Below are positions 42,887 to 55,057 of a stretch of DNA of 64,000 nucleotides, in pieces; position 1 is the stretch's first letter, and every line of letters begins with the position of its first letter. Under the pieces are notes generated by a model. The model did no database searches and was not told the origin of the DNA. It saw nothing but the letters and a program-made list of their open reading frames with translations. Source of the DNA: Cryptomeria japonica (Eukaryota; Streptophyta; Pinopsida; Cupressales; Cupressaceae); the NCBI RefSeq assembly GCF_030272615.1, contig NC_081414.1, positions 825,001-889,000 on the forward strand. The letters are read 5' to 3'. The translations under genes and the position numbers were made by a program.

Positions 42887-45116
42887 TTTTATTTTTCAGA
42901 ATAATTGAGTCTATGAGCTCACATTTTGGCATTGATGGAATGAAAACGATTTTGTTGATTTGTGAATTTGTCAATATTTTCTTTTGATTACAATGAAATT
43001 TGTTTCTCTCATGATTACCTTTCATTTCCTTTTCTGTTACATTAAACTGTGTATGCATTTAATTCTGAAACTTTTGATTTCAGAAATAATTTGTATGTTG
43101 GAAAGAAATATGTTGTTAGTTCTTTATCTAGGTATTCTGATCCCCTTGTCCTTTGAGGCATGAGAGAGACTCGATCAGAGTCCAGAGAATTTTGATCTAT
43201 TGGAAATGACATTTTCTTGGGTGTGGGTAATTAAACTGTGTTTTACTTATCTTCATTCACTTCATTATAAATCTGCTATTCGCATCCGTGTCATGGCTAT
43301 GAGTAGATGTTAGTTGCCTTTATTACTTTTTGGTTAAAATCATATTCAAAAATATAAATTTTTATCCCACGAAGGGAGTTGTACCTTCATATCAAAATTC
43401 AGAGAGCACTTGCACTCACCATTACAAGTGACTCAACTCTTGGTTCTTGTTTTTGTCTTTCAATTTGGGCATTTGGGAGTCATTTTTAAAAGGTATTTAA
43501 GAAGGACAAATCTGTTAACCAACAAATTTCCACCATGCATTGAATCTGCATCCAATTTGATCTTTGATCATCATGACATATCATATCCACTTTGATATCA
43601 TGTCCTTGATTGATGATCTACACCCCATCAATGAGAATCACCATTATGTTTTCCTTGCAATTCACATCTTCTATCTTTAGTTGTTTGAAGCATGATTTTT
43701 GGCCTTGTGTATGGTTAATCAAGTGCGTGATGCAATTTCCTTCACCAACTTTGATCTGCAAGATCAGTACCTATTGGATGTTTGTTGTTTCCTTGATCTC
43801 GAGCCACAATCCATTGCCTTCCTTCCTCGAGATTTGTAGTCATCTTTAAATATTGGACCAACTACCAACGACCTCAATGACACATCACACTGACCTGTTG
43901 TTATCTTATCATTTGTCCCTCATAACAAGAGTGAGTTGCCTTGCAAAATTTTTATTTGAGTCTTTGTCTTGTTAAAAATTCATTGGTTCAATTCCTAATC
44001 CTCCTGTAAATCATTTCTAAATCCTTAGAATTATGTTTCAATAGTTGTTTGAACCTCATGAACCCCTTGAAACATCTTGAACAGAGTCCATAGTGTTCAT
44101 TTAGGTACCGCAGGTGCTAAGTTGTGTCTAAGACATTTTCGGGCTAACATTCATATCAAGTGTTTTGTAGCAGCTCTATTTCACAATTGCAGATGATGTT
44201 TCATATACTCTTTCTCTGGATTGTGAACCATTTGAACCTAGTTCAAACAGTTCAATGATGTTCAAAGTGTTCGATGAAATTCAAGGTTCAAGTTCTGCAA
44301 GTATGATTTTATGACAATCATATAGACCTGCACACAGTAGCTCATATCTTTTTACTCAGACATTATTTTTAATCTTCGCTCCAGTCAGAATGCAGAAAAC
44401 TAGGTTATGGCCAACATATCCAAAATTGAGAAAGATCCAATGGTGGAAACAAAAGTTAAGGCCCCCGTACTGAGACAGACTTTAATTGTCACAAACATTT
44501 TCAGTCCGTCTAGCATAATGAATATTTTCATTTTGAGTTAAAATATTCAAGTGCCACTTGTCCAAATATTATTATAAACTTTAGAGAATTGCATTTCTAA
44601 TGTTTATAAGTATTTGATGTTATAAATAAGAGTAATGGGGAAAGTAAAAAGAATAAGTGAAAAGGTTTTTCAAGATTCATTTATAAAACTCAATAATGAT
44701 CTCATGTAGCTATTTATTGCAAAAGAATTGAGGGAGGCAGGTTCTTCTGCTTTTTCTTTTCTTCCAGCAGCCTATGGGTGAGGGAGAGTAGATTTTTATT
44801 TGTAAGGGAGGAGTTGAAGCTTTTCTAAGCAATGCTTTGTACAAAAAATATCAATCTTTGAGTTGATTTTCAGACATGAATAGAATGCATATGATATCTT
44901 CAATCTTTGTGTTGCTGATATTCTTCTCTTGACTGTAGCTAGACTTTGAGCCTTTGCAGTTGTTTATTAATGTCTTTTCTATTATAATCAATTGTGTATG
45001 TGGATTTATTACAAGTCTGTGTGTTTGAAAGTAAGCCATATTGGAGCAACGACTTTCTCTGTTAGTTTTTAGTCCAAATGCTATCCATAAGTAATATTTG
45101 TCCTTCATTTTGGGCA
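42887..45116. other. Non-coding part of insertion G
   Basis: No gene, RNA or LTR partner is recognised. Imperfect ggttcaag words recur near 44230-44300. Confidence 0.4.
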
Positions 45117-46314
45117 TTTTGAGTTTATTTGTATAGTTATCTTCAAAGGATAACTCTGTTCACTTACACCTGTGCATGCATGCCACTTCAACTCCATGCA
45201 GCCCCTTTGTCGACATCCACCTTTCCTAAGTCTTCTATGTCGGTCCAGACCAGATCATCGACCAACCACACAACCGAGTTCATCTACCGATTCATAAACC
45301 CTACCGATTATACCCTAACCGGTCTACCTTCAACCTTGCACTTTTCTTCTCTTCTAGTGGAGCACTCAAACTGGTTAGCACATTAGCCAACCTACCTCAT
45401 GCACATCTTCAATAGATGGGAGCCTTTCACTTCTGCACCTTGTCAGCATTATCAGTGGACATACTTACCGGTAACCACCTTGATGACACCATGTCATCAA
45501 TCTTCAACAATATCCATCTGTTTGCAACTTCTCAACCTTGGCTTCTTCATAATTTGTCTGGTTCTCCTATCAACTAGTTTGTCAAAGTGACAAAAATATC
45601 CTTCGTTCTTTGTACTGACAACTCATCATGTCTACCCAACTGATTCTATACATATCTGTGATCTCATGCACCTAAGGAAACTTAGTGTTTCACTAGTTCA
45701 TCCAGTGTGAGACTTCAATTGCCTTTCTTCTACTCTTTTGTCTTATCTCGGAGGACTATGATGCATTCCATGTATAATAGGAGATAAGATCCACTTATGA
45801 GTGGGAGTGGATCCTTGTTATCTGCATGTAGAAATGCACCAATATGGCTTCCTTGTCTGAGTAGGCATATCCTCAAACAGGCACATATGATCCAGTTGGG
45901 CACATTCACTGTCAGCCATCTCTTCATATGGTGACTACATCTTTATCCGATAGGATTCCTGCTGTTTCACATCCACACATCATACTGGCAGCCTGCACAT
46001 ACTTCACCTCTGGTGTTGATGTGATTTTTGTAACATTCTGTCACTTCATCACAATCAACAACCCAATATCTTGCTCTCTTGTCAGTTGGCAACAATGCAT
46101 TGCCAACATGTCACTCACTGGTCTTATACCATATTGGTTTCCTGTCCATGTCTTCAACACAAGTCAACACTAACTTGTGTACCGATGACTTGCTATGATA
46201 GTTGACATCAATGACACCATTTTTGATATGCATCAATGACAACACTGCTCGTCAATCTCCCATACCAGTTACTGTCCTATACCGGTTGACATTAATGACA
46301 ACACAATGCCAGCA
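45117..46314 (-). repeat. 3' LTR of D, inner part
   Basis: Assigned because it ends (plus strand) at atgccagca next to a PPT and has the CCGGT-rich character of D. Its counterpart in the 5' LTR lies beyond the window, so this is inferred. Confidence 0.5.
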
Positions 46315-46326
46315 ATCTTCCCCTTT
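46315..46326 (-). promoter_or_regulatory. Polypurine tract of D
   Basis: aaaggggaagat on the minus strand, preceded by caatgcc, closely resembling the PPT of element F (aaagggggagat). Confidence 0.7.
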
Positions 46327-48041
46327 GGCATTGATGTTAACACATGTAGTATCCAACATACTACAAATTCTCTCTCTCCTCCTTTGTGTATTGCATGGAT
46401 TATCACACATGTAGTATGCGACATACTACAAAATCCCTCTCCCACCTTGACAATAATGGCAAAGGGCATTGACAGAGTTTCTCTCCTCTTTGTGTCTACC
46501 GGGCACTGACACATTTTTCTATCTCCCTTTTTATTTACTAGATGCTTCTCCTCCTTTTACCTTCATACTTTAAATCCTCTCAAATCACAACACTTGAGAT
46601 GGAGGGCTAAACCACCAACTGACACCAATTGCTCAATAACCAAGTGTATATACAAACCAGATGCCTGTTGCATATACAAGTCTGAAACCAATTGAAGGAA
46701 CATGTGTCAGTGAATAAAACTTACCTGTCAGTAAGACTGCATCATCTCCCGTTTGATATGTAGAAGTTATTCTGACCCCAATTTACTGATATCAAGTGTT
46801 GGAGCTGACACTGATACCAATTATATCTTTTCTGATACCAACTGGATGTTCTCATGTGCAGGTAGCTCTCTCTCTTTGCAGACAACTCTCCCGGTGGTCC
46901 AGTTGTGATTTCAATTGGATAGACATTGAAATATCACAACCCCACATGCTTCCAAGGACACAATCATACCATTACACCCATAGAAATTTCACTCCCTTTG
47001 TGTCTAGCAAGTTTGATACAAATTAGAAAACATGGATGTGAACTCCCCCTGAGTCATACATCTCAGGTCTTCATTTGTCTGTCAGATTCAAAACCAAAGC
47101 TCCAATCTGCACCTTATATCGGTTGAGCTGTGCATGTGTTATCAACTGGTGATCTTTTAGCTCCATTATGTTTATCACAACTTATGACATTATCCTAGAT
47201 GTACACAATGCCATACAATATCACTATCATGACATATATCAAACCGGTTTGCCCAAAAAGATGCATGTATACATGATCAACTATCATGCCATCATATGTC
47301 ATTCAGGTCTTTTCCAATACCACCTAAGAGAAAGCCACCTCAATGCATGCTATTGGAGTTAATGCAATGATCTTGTACCTCATTGTCTTACATAACCTAC
47401 AAATACCAGTTAGTATACATACCGGTAACATACTGGACATATCGGTTTCCTGCACCAGTCCATCATCTCTAACAAAGCACCTTCCTCTATTGCCTGTCCT
47501 CTTGTGTCAATTAGTATCTGATCCTAATTGTAAATTAGCCATCCATTAACACATGCAACAATGATCCATCTGTCATTTGTAGGTGTGTAGCCAAGGCAAC
47601 CACTACATACACATGTCATCTCATTTTCTTCTTTCTTACCGACAACAACATGTCTTCTCCTTTGTCCTTATCAAGTAAGGGGGTGAATGATCTGATCAAT
47701 ATTTTACTCCCCCTGAGGTCCTGCATCTCCTTTAAGCCTTAGGAGATATCACCTGTGCATTGAATGCATAGTGCTAGTTCATGGTCCTACTCTCTTCCTT
47801 CTTCTTCCATACCTTCTTGGTCTCATTCTTCTTCCCATTTTGTCTTGGGAGCAAGTCTTACTTTCTTTTGCTGACAGGTCCTTTCTCTACTATATTCTAC
47901 CACATGACTAGAGACATTGTTGTAGAAGCAAATGATGTTCATGCCATACACATGATTGGAGGACCTTCTGTGAAACCGATTAGACCACCCTCTTTTGGTC
48001 ATGTTGTTGTAACTGGTTACTGGAATCGGTGGACCCCTTGA
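46327..48041 (-). other. D region between PPT and gag with no pol
   Basis: No RT, RNase H, integrase or protease motif could be read in the three minus frames I followed. ctccccctgag words (47040, 47706) resemble the sequence after RNase H in F (50920), consistent with the remains of a 3' untranslated region. Confidence 0.5.
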
Positions 48042-49291
48042 TCATGCAGGAGAAAAACCTCTTCTCCTTTTGTTCCATGCAACATTTTGTCTCTCATATG
48101 CTCTAAACCCATTTTCACACTGAGCATAGCTTCTATACCGGTTACCATATGACTGCACATTCATCCTTCTGCAATCATGACTTTTATGGCCAAAACCATT
48201 ACACCTCCAATAGACAACAATATTGTGTCTAGGAAGAGAAAATTGTCTATTCCTAGACTCCATTTTGCATTCATCTGCTCTATGGCCATAGTCCTTGCAT
48301 GCAAAATAATAACCAGAGAAAGGAGGCACATAAGTTACAAATTTGTTTTGCCATGCTTGTGGAGATCTTTCCAGTTAGTAACTCCATATCTGCTTCTCTA
48401 GTGATGGATCTTGGGATGTTCACTTTCTACAACTCTTCCATTCTATCTATTCTTTTCCCACACTTTCTTTATCTTGTGGGTGGTAGAATTTCCTTGTCTT
48501 CTACCGGTAGGGGGTCTTGTATGTTGTATTCTTCTATTCTTTCTTTCAGTGAAGCTACCTTCTCCCATCTTTCCTTTACCTTTGGGATTTGCATTGTTGC
48601 TCCTTGCAACACCGGTCATCATCCTTTACTTCATGTCTTCACCGATTGTGGTCAGATCAACCTTCTTCCAAGGAGAATTCCGGATAGTGAAGGTTTGTCC
48701 CTTGTTATCTCCATTTGAGGAGACAAACAAAATGTCATTGGGGGTGACATTCTTGTTGGTGGAGCATTCACCGATACCACTTCCTAATCCTTCGGTGTCC
48801 CTGGAGTGCTTTTTCTTCTTCAACATTTTGTCCAAGGCATCACTGCTGGCATCAAATTGGATTCTCACCTTGAGCTCGTCCTGACATTTCTCAAGGTCAT
48901 TTCAGAGATTATACATTTCTCGTACTAGCTGCTGATATTTTTTATCTTCTTCCTCTAGCTCAGATGCTAGATCTTTACACAGGCACTCCTTGGTGTCTTC
49001 TTGTTGAGTCTTCAACTCTGAGATACATTTCTCATATTCTTCAAGGCATCTGAGCAACCGGTTATGTTCCACAACTGCATCATTATTGAATAACTTGTAT
49101 TCATTTCTCACTCTAATAAGTTCTTCAAGTGCACTTACAAGTTCACCTTCAAGATCAACTTCTCCTTCATCTTCTTCTTCACCTTCACTATCACTTCCAA
49201 ACACATCTTGCTGGTAGTAATGATCATCATGATCATTCTTAGATATGTCTTTCATCCTCTAATTCTTGATCCATGAAGAGGTGGGTTCCTT
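48042..49291 (-). pseudogene. Gag of D, C-terminal part with zinc knuckles
   Basis: On the minus strand: an acidic coiled-coil segment (open 49255-48902), then 48868-48626, then CKDYGHRADEC and CNGFGHKSHDC zinc-knuckle forms near 48300-48170, with a basic tail (NKRRRGF). Frame changes and stops separate the pieces. It continues the Gag N-terminal part at 56651-57069, separated by element F; the TSD of F (ccttc) lies at both cut ends. Confidence 0.6.
49287..49291. repeat. Target-site duplication of F, left copy
   Basis: ccttc precedes the LTR at 49292; the same five bases follow at 56651-56655. Confidence 0.93.
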
Positions 49292-50760
49292 CTGATAGCT
49301 TAATGATGAACGAATAGTACCAAACCGGTACTCAGAGGGGGGGGGGTGAATCAGTACAGGAAAAAACCCAACCTTAAACCGGTTTGTCAACTAACACTTA
49401 TGCACTGACAGATAAACAACATCACCGGTCCTTCAACAGAGTTCAACTGGAAAAACCCAGTCTAACTAAGATGAGCAAAGACCGGTTGACACTTATCTTC
49501 TCATATAATCTAACTCTTCATTCCCATTTCACTCTAATGGATGAACAGGCAATCTACCATCAAAGATGTACATATTACAACAAGATCAACATGCATCACC
49601 ACTTAATCAGAAAACAATCATAACATCACACATGACACACATATTTTTCACGTGGAAACCCAACTGGGAAAAACCACGGTGGGGATGAATACCCACAAGC
49701 TTATTTTTGAACTCTTTGGAAGTCCACTCTGTTAGGAGCCTTGTCTGGTTAAAGACAGATACAATAGGTTCTGTTAGGGATCACCCGGTTAAGGGATGGT
49801 TACAATATCTGGTTAAGGGTTAAACCTTGTTAGAGGATTTCAAGAACTCAATAGCTAAAGGATATCAATGACTCAGTAGCTTCGAGTTACCCTGTTAGAG
49901 GATTTTCAACAAGCCGGTTAAGGCTACCTTATTAGGGGATTTCACAACTGTTGAAGTAGTTAAAGATCAACAGGTATATCAATGACCTGATAATAGCACT
50001 CAATGCCAATGCAGATTTGCTTAAGCTCCTCTTCACCTTCTGCACTTACATTCTGCAGATATGACTTCTCTCCTCTGGTCTGGCAAGAATCACGTATCTC
50101 TTCTCTTAGATACACACACACAACTTTTGCCAACAAAAACTGAAAGAATCACAACATCGACCTTATAGGACAACAGACAGGTCGGTAGCATAAACCCTGC
50201 ACCCTAGACCTGTTAGGTTAAGGAATTCAAATGGTTCAATCCTGACCGTTGATCATACTGTATTGAATGCAATAGTCTTGATCCAATCTCAAGATATTCT
50301 CCATCGTTCGTTTTCCACCGATTTCATGGCGGCTGATAACCCATCACACGTTATCACACGTTATCACCGTTTACAAACTTCACACATTCCCGAGGTAGAT
50401 AGGAACACTCTTCTTTATGCAAGATCCTTCACGCGCACAAGGCTTACGTGGCAACACAATCTGTTCTTCATTATCATGCTAACTTCATCACATAAAGATC
50501 ACCGATTGAGTCACACAGGCTTAAGATACTCCAACCGGAAATACTGAAGTGGAAACTACCTACCAACCGGTAGTCATACAATGCTTCCATGTGCCAGTTC
50601 CCATGACTACATGCCGGTTCACCTTGAACAAATATACCACTTTACTTTGGCATATATACCGATTCTCACATATGTCGGTTCTCTCTTCATATCACATATT
50701 GACATCAATGACAACATACAATATCATTATCTCCTCATACCGGTTCACATAATGCCAACA
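49292..50760 (-). repeat. 3' LTR of F (1469 bp)
   Basis: Begins tgatagcttaatgatgaac and ends cataatgccaaca on the plus strand. It contains many ctgttagg and ccggttaagg words. Confidence 0.93.
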
Positions 50761-50772
50761 ATCTCCCCCTTT
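50761..50772 (-). promoter_or_regulatory. Polypurine tract of F
   Basis: aaagggggagat on the minus strand abuts the 3' LTR start tgttggcatt. Confidence 0.9.
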
Positions 50773-51002
50773 GGCATTGATGGCAATATACAAAGATATC
50801 TTTCTGCAAACTCATCTTCTCCCCAATTTCTGTAGATATCTTCTCCGCTACACTTCTTCTCCCTCTTTGACAACAATACCAAAGTGGAGGCACAAACATA
50901 CCTGTTCCATTATGCTGCTCCCCCTGAGGAGTAGCATCCTTCAACACATCAATCAAAATTTTTTTGACTATGCAATAGCTGGCTGATGTGGAACAAATAC
51001 TT

Positions 51003-53015
51003 TTAATTTACCTCCTGAAGGGGTGGTACCCCCAATTCACCTCTTAAATACACAAATGTAGTCTTTGGGAGAGGCTTGGTGAATATGTCTGCTAACTGCT
51101 CCTTACTGGAAACATGTTCCAGTGCAATCTCTTTATTCTGAACCTTTTCCCTCAAGAAATGATACTTAAGCTCAAAATGCTTGGTTCTAGAATGTAAAAC
51201 CGGATTCTTTGAAATATTGATAGCACTTGTGTTATCACAGAATATACTTACCAGTTCAGATACAGGGATTTTGAAGCCATCTAATACATGCTTCATCCAG
51301 ATTGTCTGAGTGCAGTTCATGAAAGCTGCAACATACTCCGCTTCCGCTGTAGACTAAGAGATACAACTCTGCTTCTTACTCATCTATGAGACTAGTCTAC
51401 CACCGAGAAAGAATGCACCACTGGTTGTGCTTTTCTGATCATCCACATTACTTGCCCAATCAACACCTGTGAATAATTTCAAGTTGAAATCATTGTTGTA
51501 TGAGTACCACAATCCATAGTCAACTGTTCCCTTCAAATACCTAAGAATCCACTTGACTGCAACCAAGTGGGATTCTCTTGGATTTTTCTGGAACCTTGCA
51601 GTAATGCCAACTACATGTGCAATATCTGGTATGCTATGCACTACATAATGCAACTTACCAATCATTGATCAGTATTCCTTCTCATCAACCAATGTGGAAT
51701 CATCCTCTTTTGATAATTTGCAACCGGTCACCATCGGTTTACCAACCGATTTGCTATCTTCCATGCCAAAGGTCTTCAACACCTCTTTGACATATTTGGA
51801 CTGAGTGATAAAGATTCCATCTTTCATCTGCTGGATCTGTAGTCCAATGAAGAACTTAATCTCCCCTATGAGTGACATCTCAAACTCTTCCTTCATCTCA
51901 TTAGCAAACTCATGACTCATCTTGTCATCTCCACCAAAGATAATGTCATCAACAAAAACTTCACAGATCAGGATCTGATCTCCTTCAGATTTCAAGTAGA
52001 TATTGCTATCTTCACTTGTTCTCTCAAATCCAATCTTCACAAGATGGGAATGTAGACGTTCATACCCTTCTCTAGGTGCCTGCTTTAGACCATATAAGGC
52101 TTTATGTAGCCTGCACACCATATCACTATTTTCAGATAGGGAAAACCCATCTGGTTGGTCTATATACACGTCCTCTTCAAGTACACCATTTAGGAATGCA
52201 GATTTTACATCCATTTGATATACCTTGAATCCTTTAAAAGCTGCATATGCAAGAAGCATACGAACTCCTTCCAATATAGCTATAGGAGCAAATGTTTCTC
52301 CATAGTATTCTCCTTCTTCTTGAGTATATCCTTTGCACACCAATCTGGCTTTGTTCTTGATCACTGTGCCATCCTCATTCATCTTGTTTTTGAACACCCA
52401 TTTGGTGCCAATGACATTTTTATGTTCCGGTCTGGGTACCAAGGACCATGTACCATTTTTCTCTATCTGGTCAAGTTCCTCTTCCATTGCCTTGATCAAG
52501 TCTTCATCTTTATGAGCCTCTTTGAATGACTTAGGCTCATATTCAGAGATCAAACATGAGTTTTCTCTGATCTTTCTTCTTGTAAGGATTCCTGCATCCT
52601 TATCTCCTATGATCTGCTTAGGATCATGATTCAACTTGACATACTGAGAAATAGTCTTGACTGGTTCTTCTTTCTTTTCCTCTTCATCCTCATCTTCATC
52701 AGTATCAACATTCACCAGTTCAGGAACATTGTTACTGGTACTTGGTTGACTGACAACCGATTCCCAGAAGGTTGCAACCGGTTCATTTACAACTTTCTCA
52801 CTACCTGTTTCTTCCGGTTTCTTAGATGTTTCATCAACTCTCATATTGATACTTTCCATAATTCTCTGAGTCCTATTGTTGAAACACTTAAGAGCTTTAC
52901 TCTTGGTGGAATATCTTAGGAATATTCCCTCATCACATTTAGCTTCAAACTTGCCCTGATGTTCACTCCTCTTGATGTAACATTTGCTACCAAATACCCT
53001 AAAGTAGCTAACCAT
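51003..53015 (-). pseudogene. RT and RNase H of F
   Basis: Copia RT motifs: TWSLVPRPEHKNVIGTKWVF; QMDVKSAFLNG; YGLKQAPR; and FVDDIIFGG carrying the catalytic Asp pair. RNase H has VDWASN, a TGA and a TAG before STAEAEYVAA, then TKHFELKYHFLRE and DIFTKPLP. The frame is single from 53015 to 51003 but has stops at 51666 (CGA-to-TGA likely), near 51380 and near 51350. RT residues look competent, but the protein cannot be made complete. Confidence 0.88.
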
Positions 53016-53737
53016 AGGTGTCTTACCGGTCCAATACTCAAAAGGAGTTTTATCCTTACCTTTCTTGATGAGTACCTAGTTCATTGTGTAGACTGCAGTG
53101 CTTACCGCTTCTCTCCAAAAGGTGTGAGCCACTTTTCCTTGAATCAACATGGTTCTAGCTACCTCAACCATAGTCCAATTATTCCTCTTTGCTAGGCCAT
53201 TTTGCTGTGGAGTCCGGGGGGCAGATAGTTGCCTCTTAATGCCAAATTCTTCACAATACTTGTTGAACTCACTGGAAGTGAATTCCCCTCCTTGATCAGT
53301 TCTAAGACACTTGATCCTTTTACCGCTTTCCTTCTCCACTAATGCTCACTTCTAGTTTTCATAGGACCACACAAATCAGTATGCACAAGATCAAGCAAGT
53401 TGTCAGCAGTGAAAGATTTACCTTTAAAGGTTGAGGAAGACATTTTCCCCAATTGACACTCTCTACACAAGGTATTATCCGGTTTGCTTAGCACCGACAA
53501 CCCTCTAACTACCTTGATCTTACTAGCCTTCATAATGTTATCAAAGTTTACATGGCAGAGTCTCTTATGCCATATCTAGCTATCATCAAACTAAGCCATA
53601 AGACATGTACTTATATTTTCATTCAAATGAAATAGGTTACCTTTGGTCTGCATGCTGGTGGCCACCAATTCACCATCTTTTCCTTTGATTCTATAGATTC
53701 TATTCTTGAATTCCAGAGTGAGGCCACTGTCATTCAG
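53016..53737 (-). pseudogene. Integrase of F, with deletion and lost catalytic Glu
   Basis: Begins IWHKRLCHVN and has the zinc-region Cys pair in CRECQLGK. The first catalytic Asp lies in HTDLCGPMKTRS. About 35-40 codons expected next are missing and the frame changes near 53340. EKESGKRIKCLRTDQGGEF supplies the second Asp. The expected Glu in the NGVAERKNRT-like motif is Lys here (NGLAKRNNWT). Stops also occur between 53737 and 53533. Confidence 0.85.
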
Positions 53738-54985
53738 CTAGGCAACACTCAGAAGGTTGTGTCTGAAACCATCAACCCAATACACATTGTCAGCACTACT
53801 CTTTCCATTCAGAGAGATGGACCCTTTTCCTTTAACCATACATGGTGCATCATTATCAAAACAAACCACACCACCATCATACTCTTCCAAGGATAGAAAC
53901 TTGCTCTGGTCACCAGTCATATGGTGTGAGCAACCACTATTAATAATCCACTCATTGGAATTATCAAAGCAGGAGACAAGAGTCTTCTTGTCTGACACAT
54001 CTTCCTTTACAACAACAAACACAATGTCTTTATTCTCTTCGTCTTCTGATTCCTCATCTGTGACACCTTCATCAACTGCAACAAAATAGTTTCTCCAGTT
54101 TCCTCCTTTGAATTTCTTGAATCTTTCTGGTTTATCCTTGTTGTCACTATTAGGACAGTTCATAGCAATATGTCCTATCCAGTTACACGAAAAACATTTC
54201 AAAGGGAGCTTACCTCTGTATTTACCGGTTCCTTTTGGAAATTTCATGGCAAGAAGAGATTCAAATTCCATCAGAAACTCCTCATCATCCATTACTCTGC
54301 TCTGTCTTGGTTCACCACTAGTGCTTGCTTCTTTTCCTTTCCTGGATGGTACAATAGAAGCTCTAAAAGATGATTCAGTCTTTTGAACACTGCCATCAAA
54401 ACTATTTAGCTCATAGGCTGTCAACTTTGCTATGATGGATTCCAAGGATACCTTAGTCTTGTCTATTGATCTCAGCTCCTGAATAGCAGCAACCCTTATT
54501 GCATAGACCGGCAATAGGGATCTCAAGACTTTGCTTACCACAGTGGAATCTTCCATTTTACCACCTGCACTCTTGATATCTCCGACAACAGTTTTGATTC
54601 TAATACCATACTGTTGAATGGTTTCACCTTCAACCATTCACATGTCTTTAAACTTTCCTCTAAGGCTTTCTTCCTTAGCTTGTTTTATATACTCATCACC
54701 TCCATAGATATTTTCAAGAGCATCCCATACCTCTTTGGGATTTACCTTATCTTGGACATCAATGAACTCAATATCAGATAAACTACTGATTAGGGCTTCC
54801 ATGACTTGCCCATTCTCATGTATCTCTCTCTTTTGATCATCAGTGAGAGTACCGGTAGGGGCACCATAAGGATTCTCAACATAGCTCCAGTGTTGAGCAC
54901 CCATGCTTCTGATGTATATCTTCATTCTATCTTTCCATATACTGAAATTTTCTTTGGTAAACTTTGGACCTTCCCTCTTCATCAT
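53738..54985 (-). pseudogene. Gag and protease of F
   Basis: ATG at 54985 (MMKREGPKFTKENFSIWKDR). The copia Gag domain runs to about 54000, broken by TAG at 54638-54640. A zinc knuckle, CFSCNWIGHIAMNC, lies near 54190. The protease motif reads WIINSGCSHHMTG where WIIDSGCSHHMTG is usual: the catalytic Asp is Asn. The frame stops after HNLLSVA at 53738. Confidence 0.9.
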
Positions 54986-55043
54986 TACAACAGGATCTTT
55001 CCCTCAAGCGGTTAAGCTTACAACACAGAGGACCTGGAGGATG

Positions 55044-55055
55044 CTCTGATACCAA
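55044..55055 (-). promoter_or_regulatory. Initiator-Met tRNA primer binding site of F
   Basis: tggtatcagagc on the minus strand, two bases after the LTR end; the standard copia PBS. Confidence 0.95.
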
Positions 55056-55057
55056 TT

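Larger units (their letters stand above)
39890..45116. mobile_element. Insertion G within D's 3' LTR (5.2 kb, non-coding)
   Basis: Bounded by TG (39890) and CA (45116), with a 6-base flank ttttga on both sides (39884-39889 and 45117-45122). The interior has no pol. It contains a B-like LTR start at 40875, GGTTCAA repeats and a small open frame (42665-42886 minus). The boundaries are less secure than those of B, E and F. Confidence 0.4.

Noticed and set aside
48299-48884. Plus-strand hydrophobic open frames at 48299-48884
   Set aside because: They are opposite to D's Gag pieces with zinc knuckles on the minus strand and have no motif.
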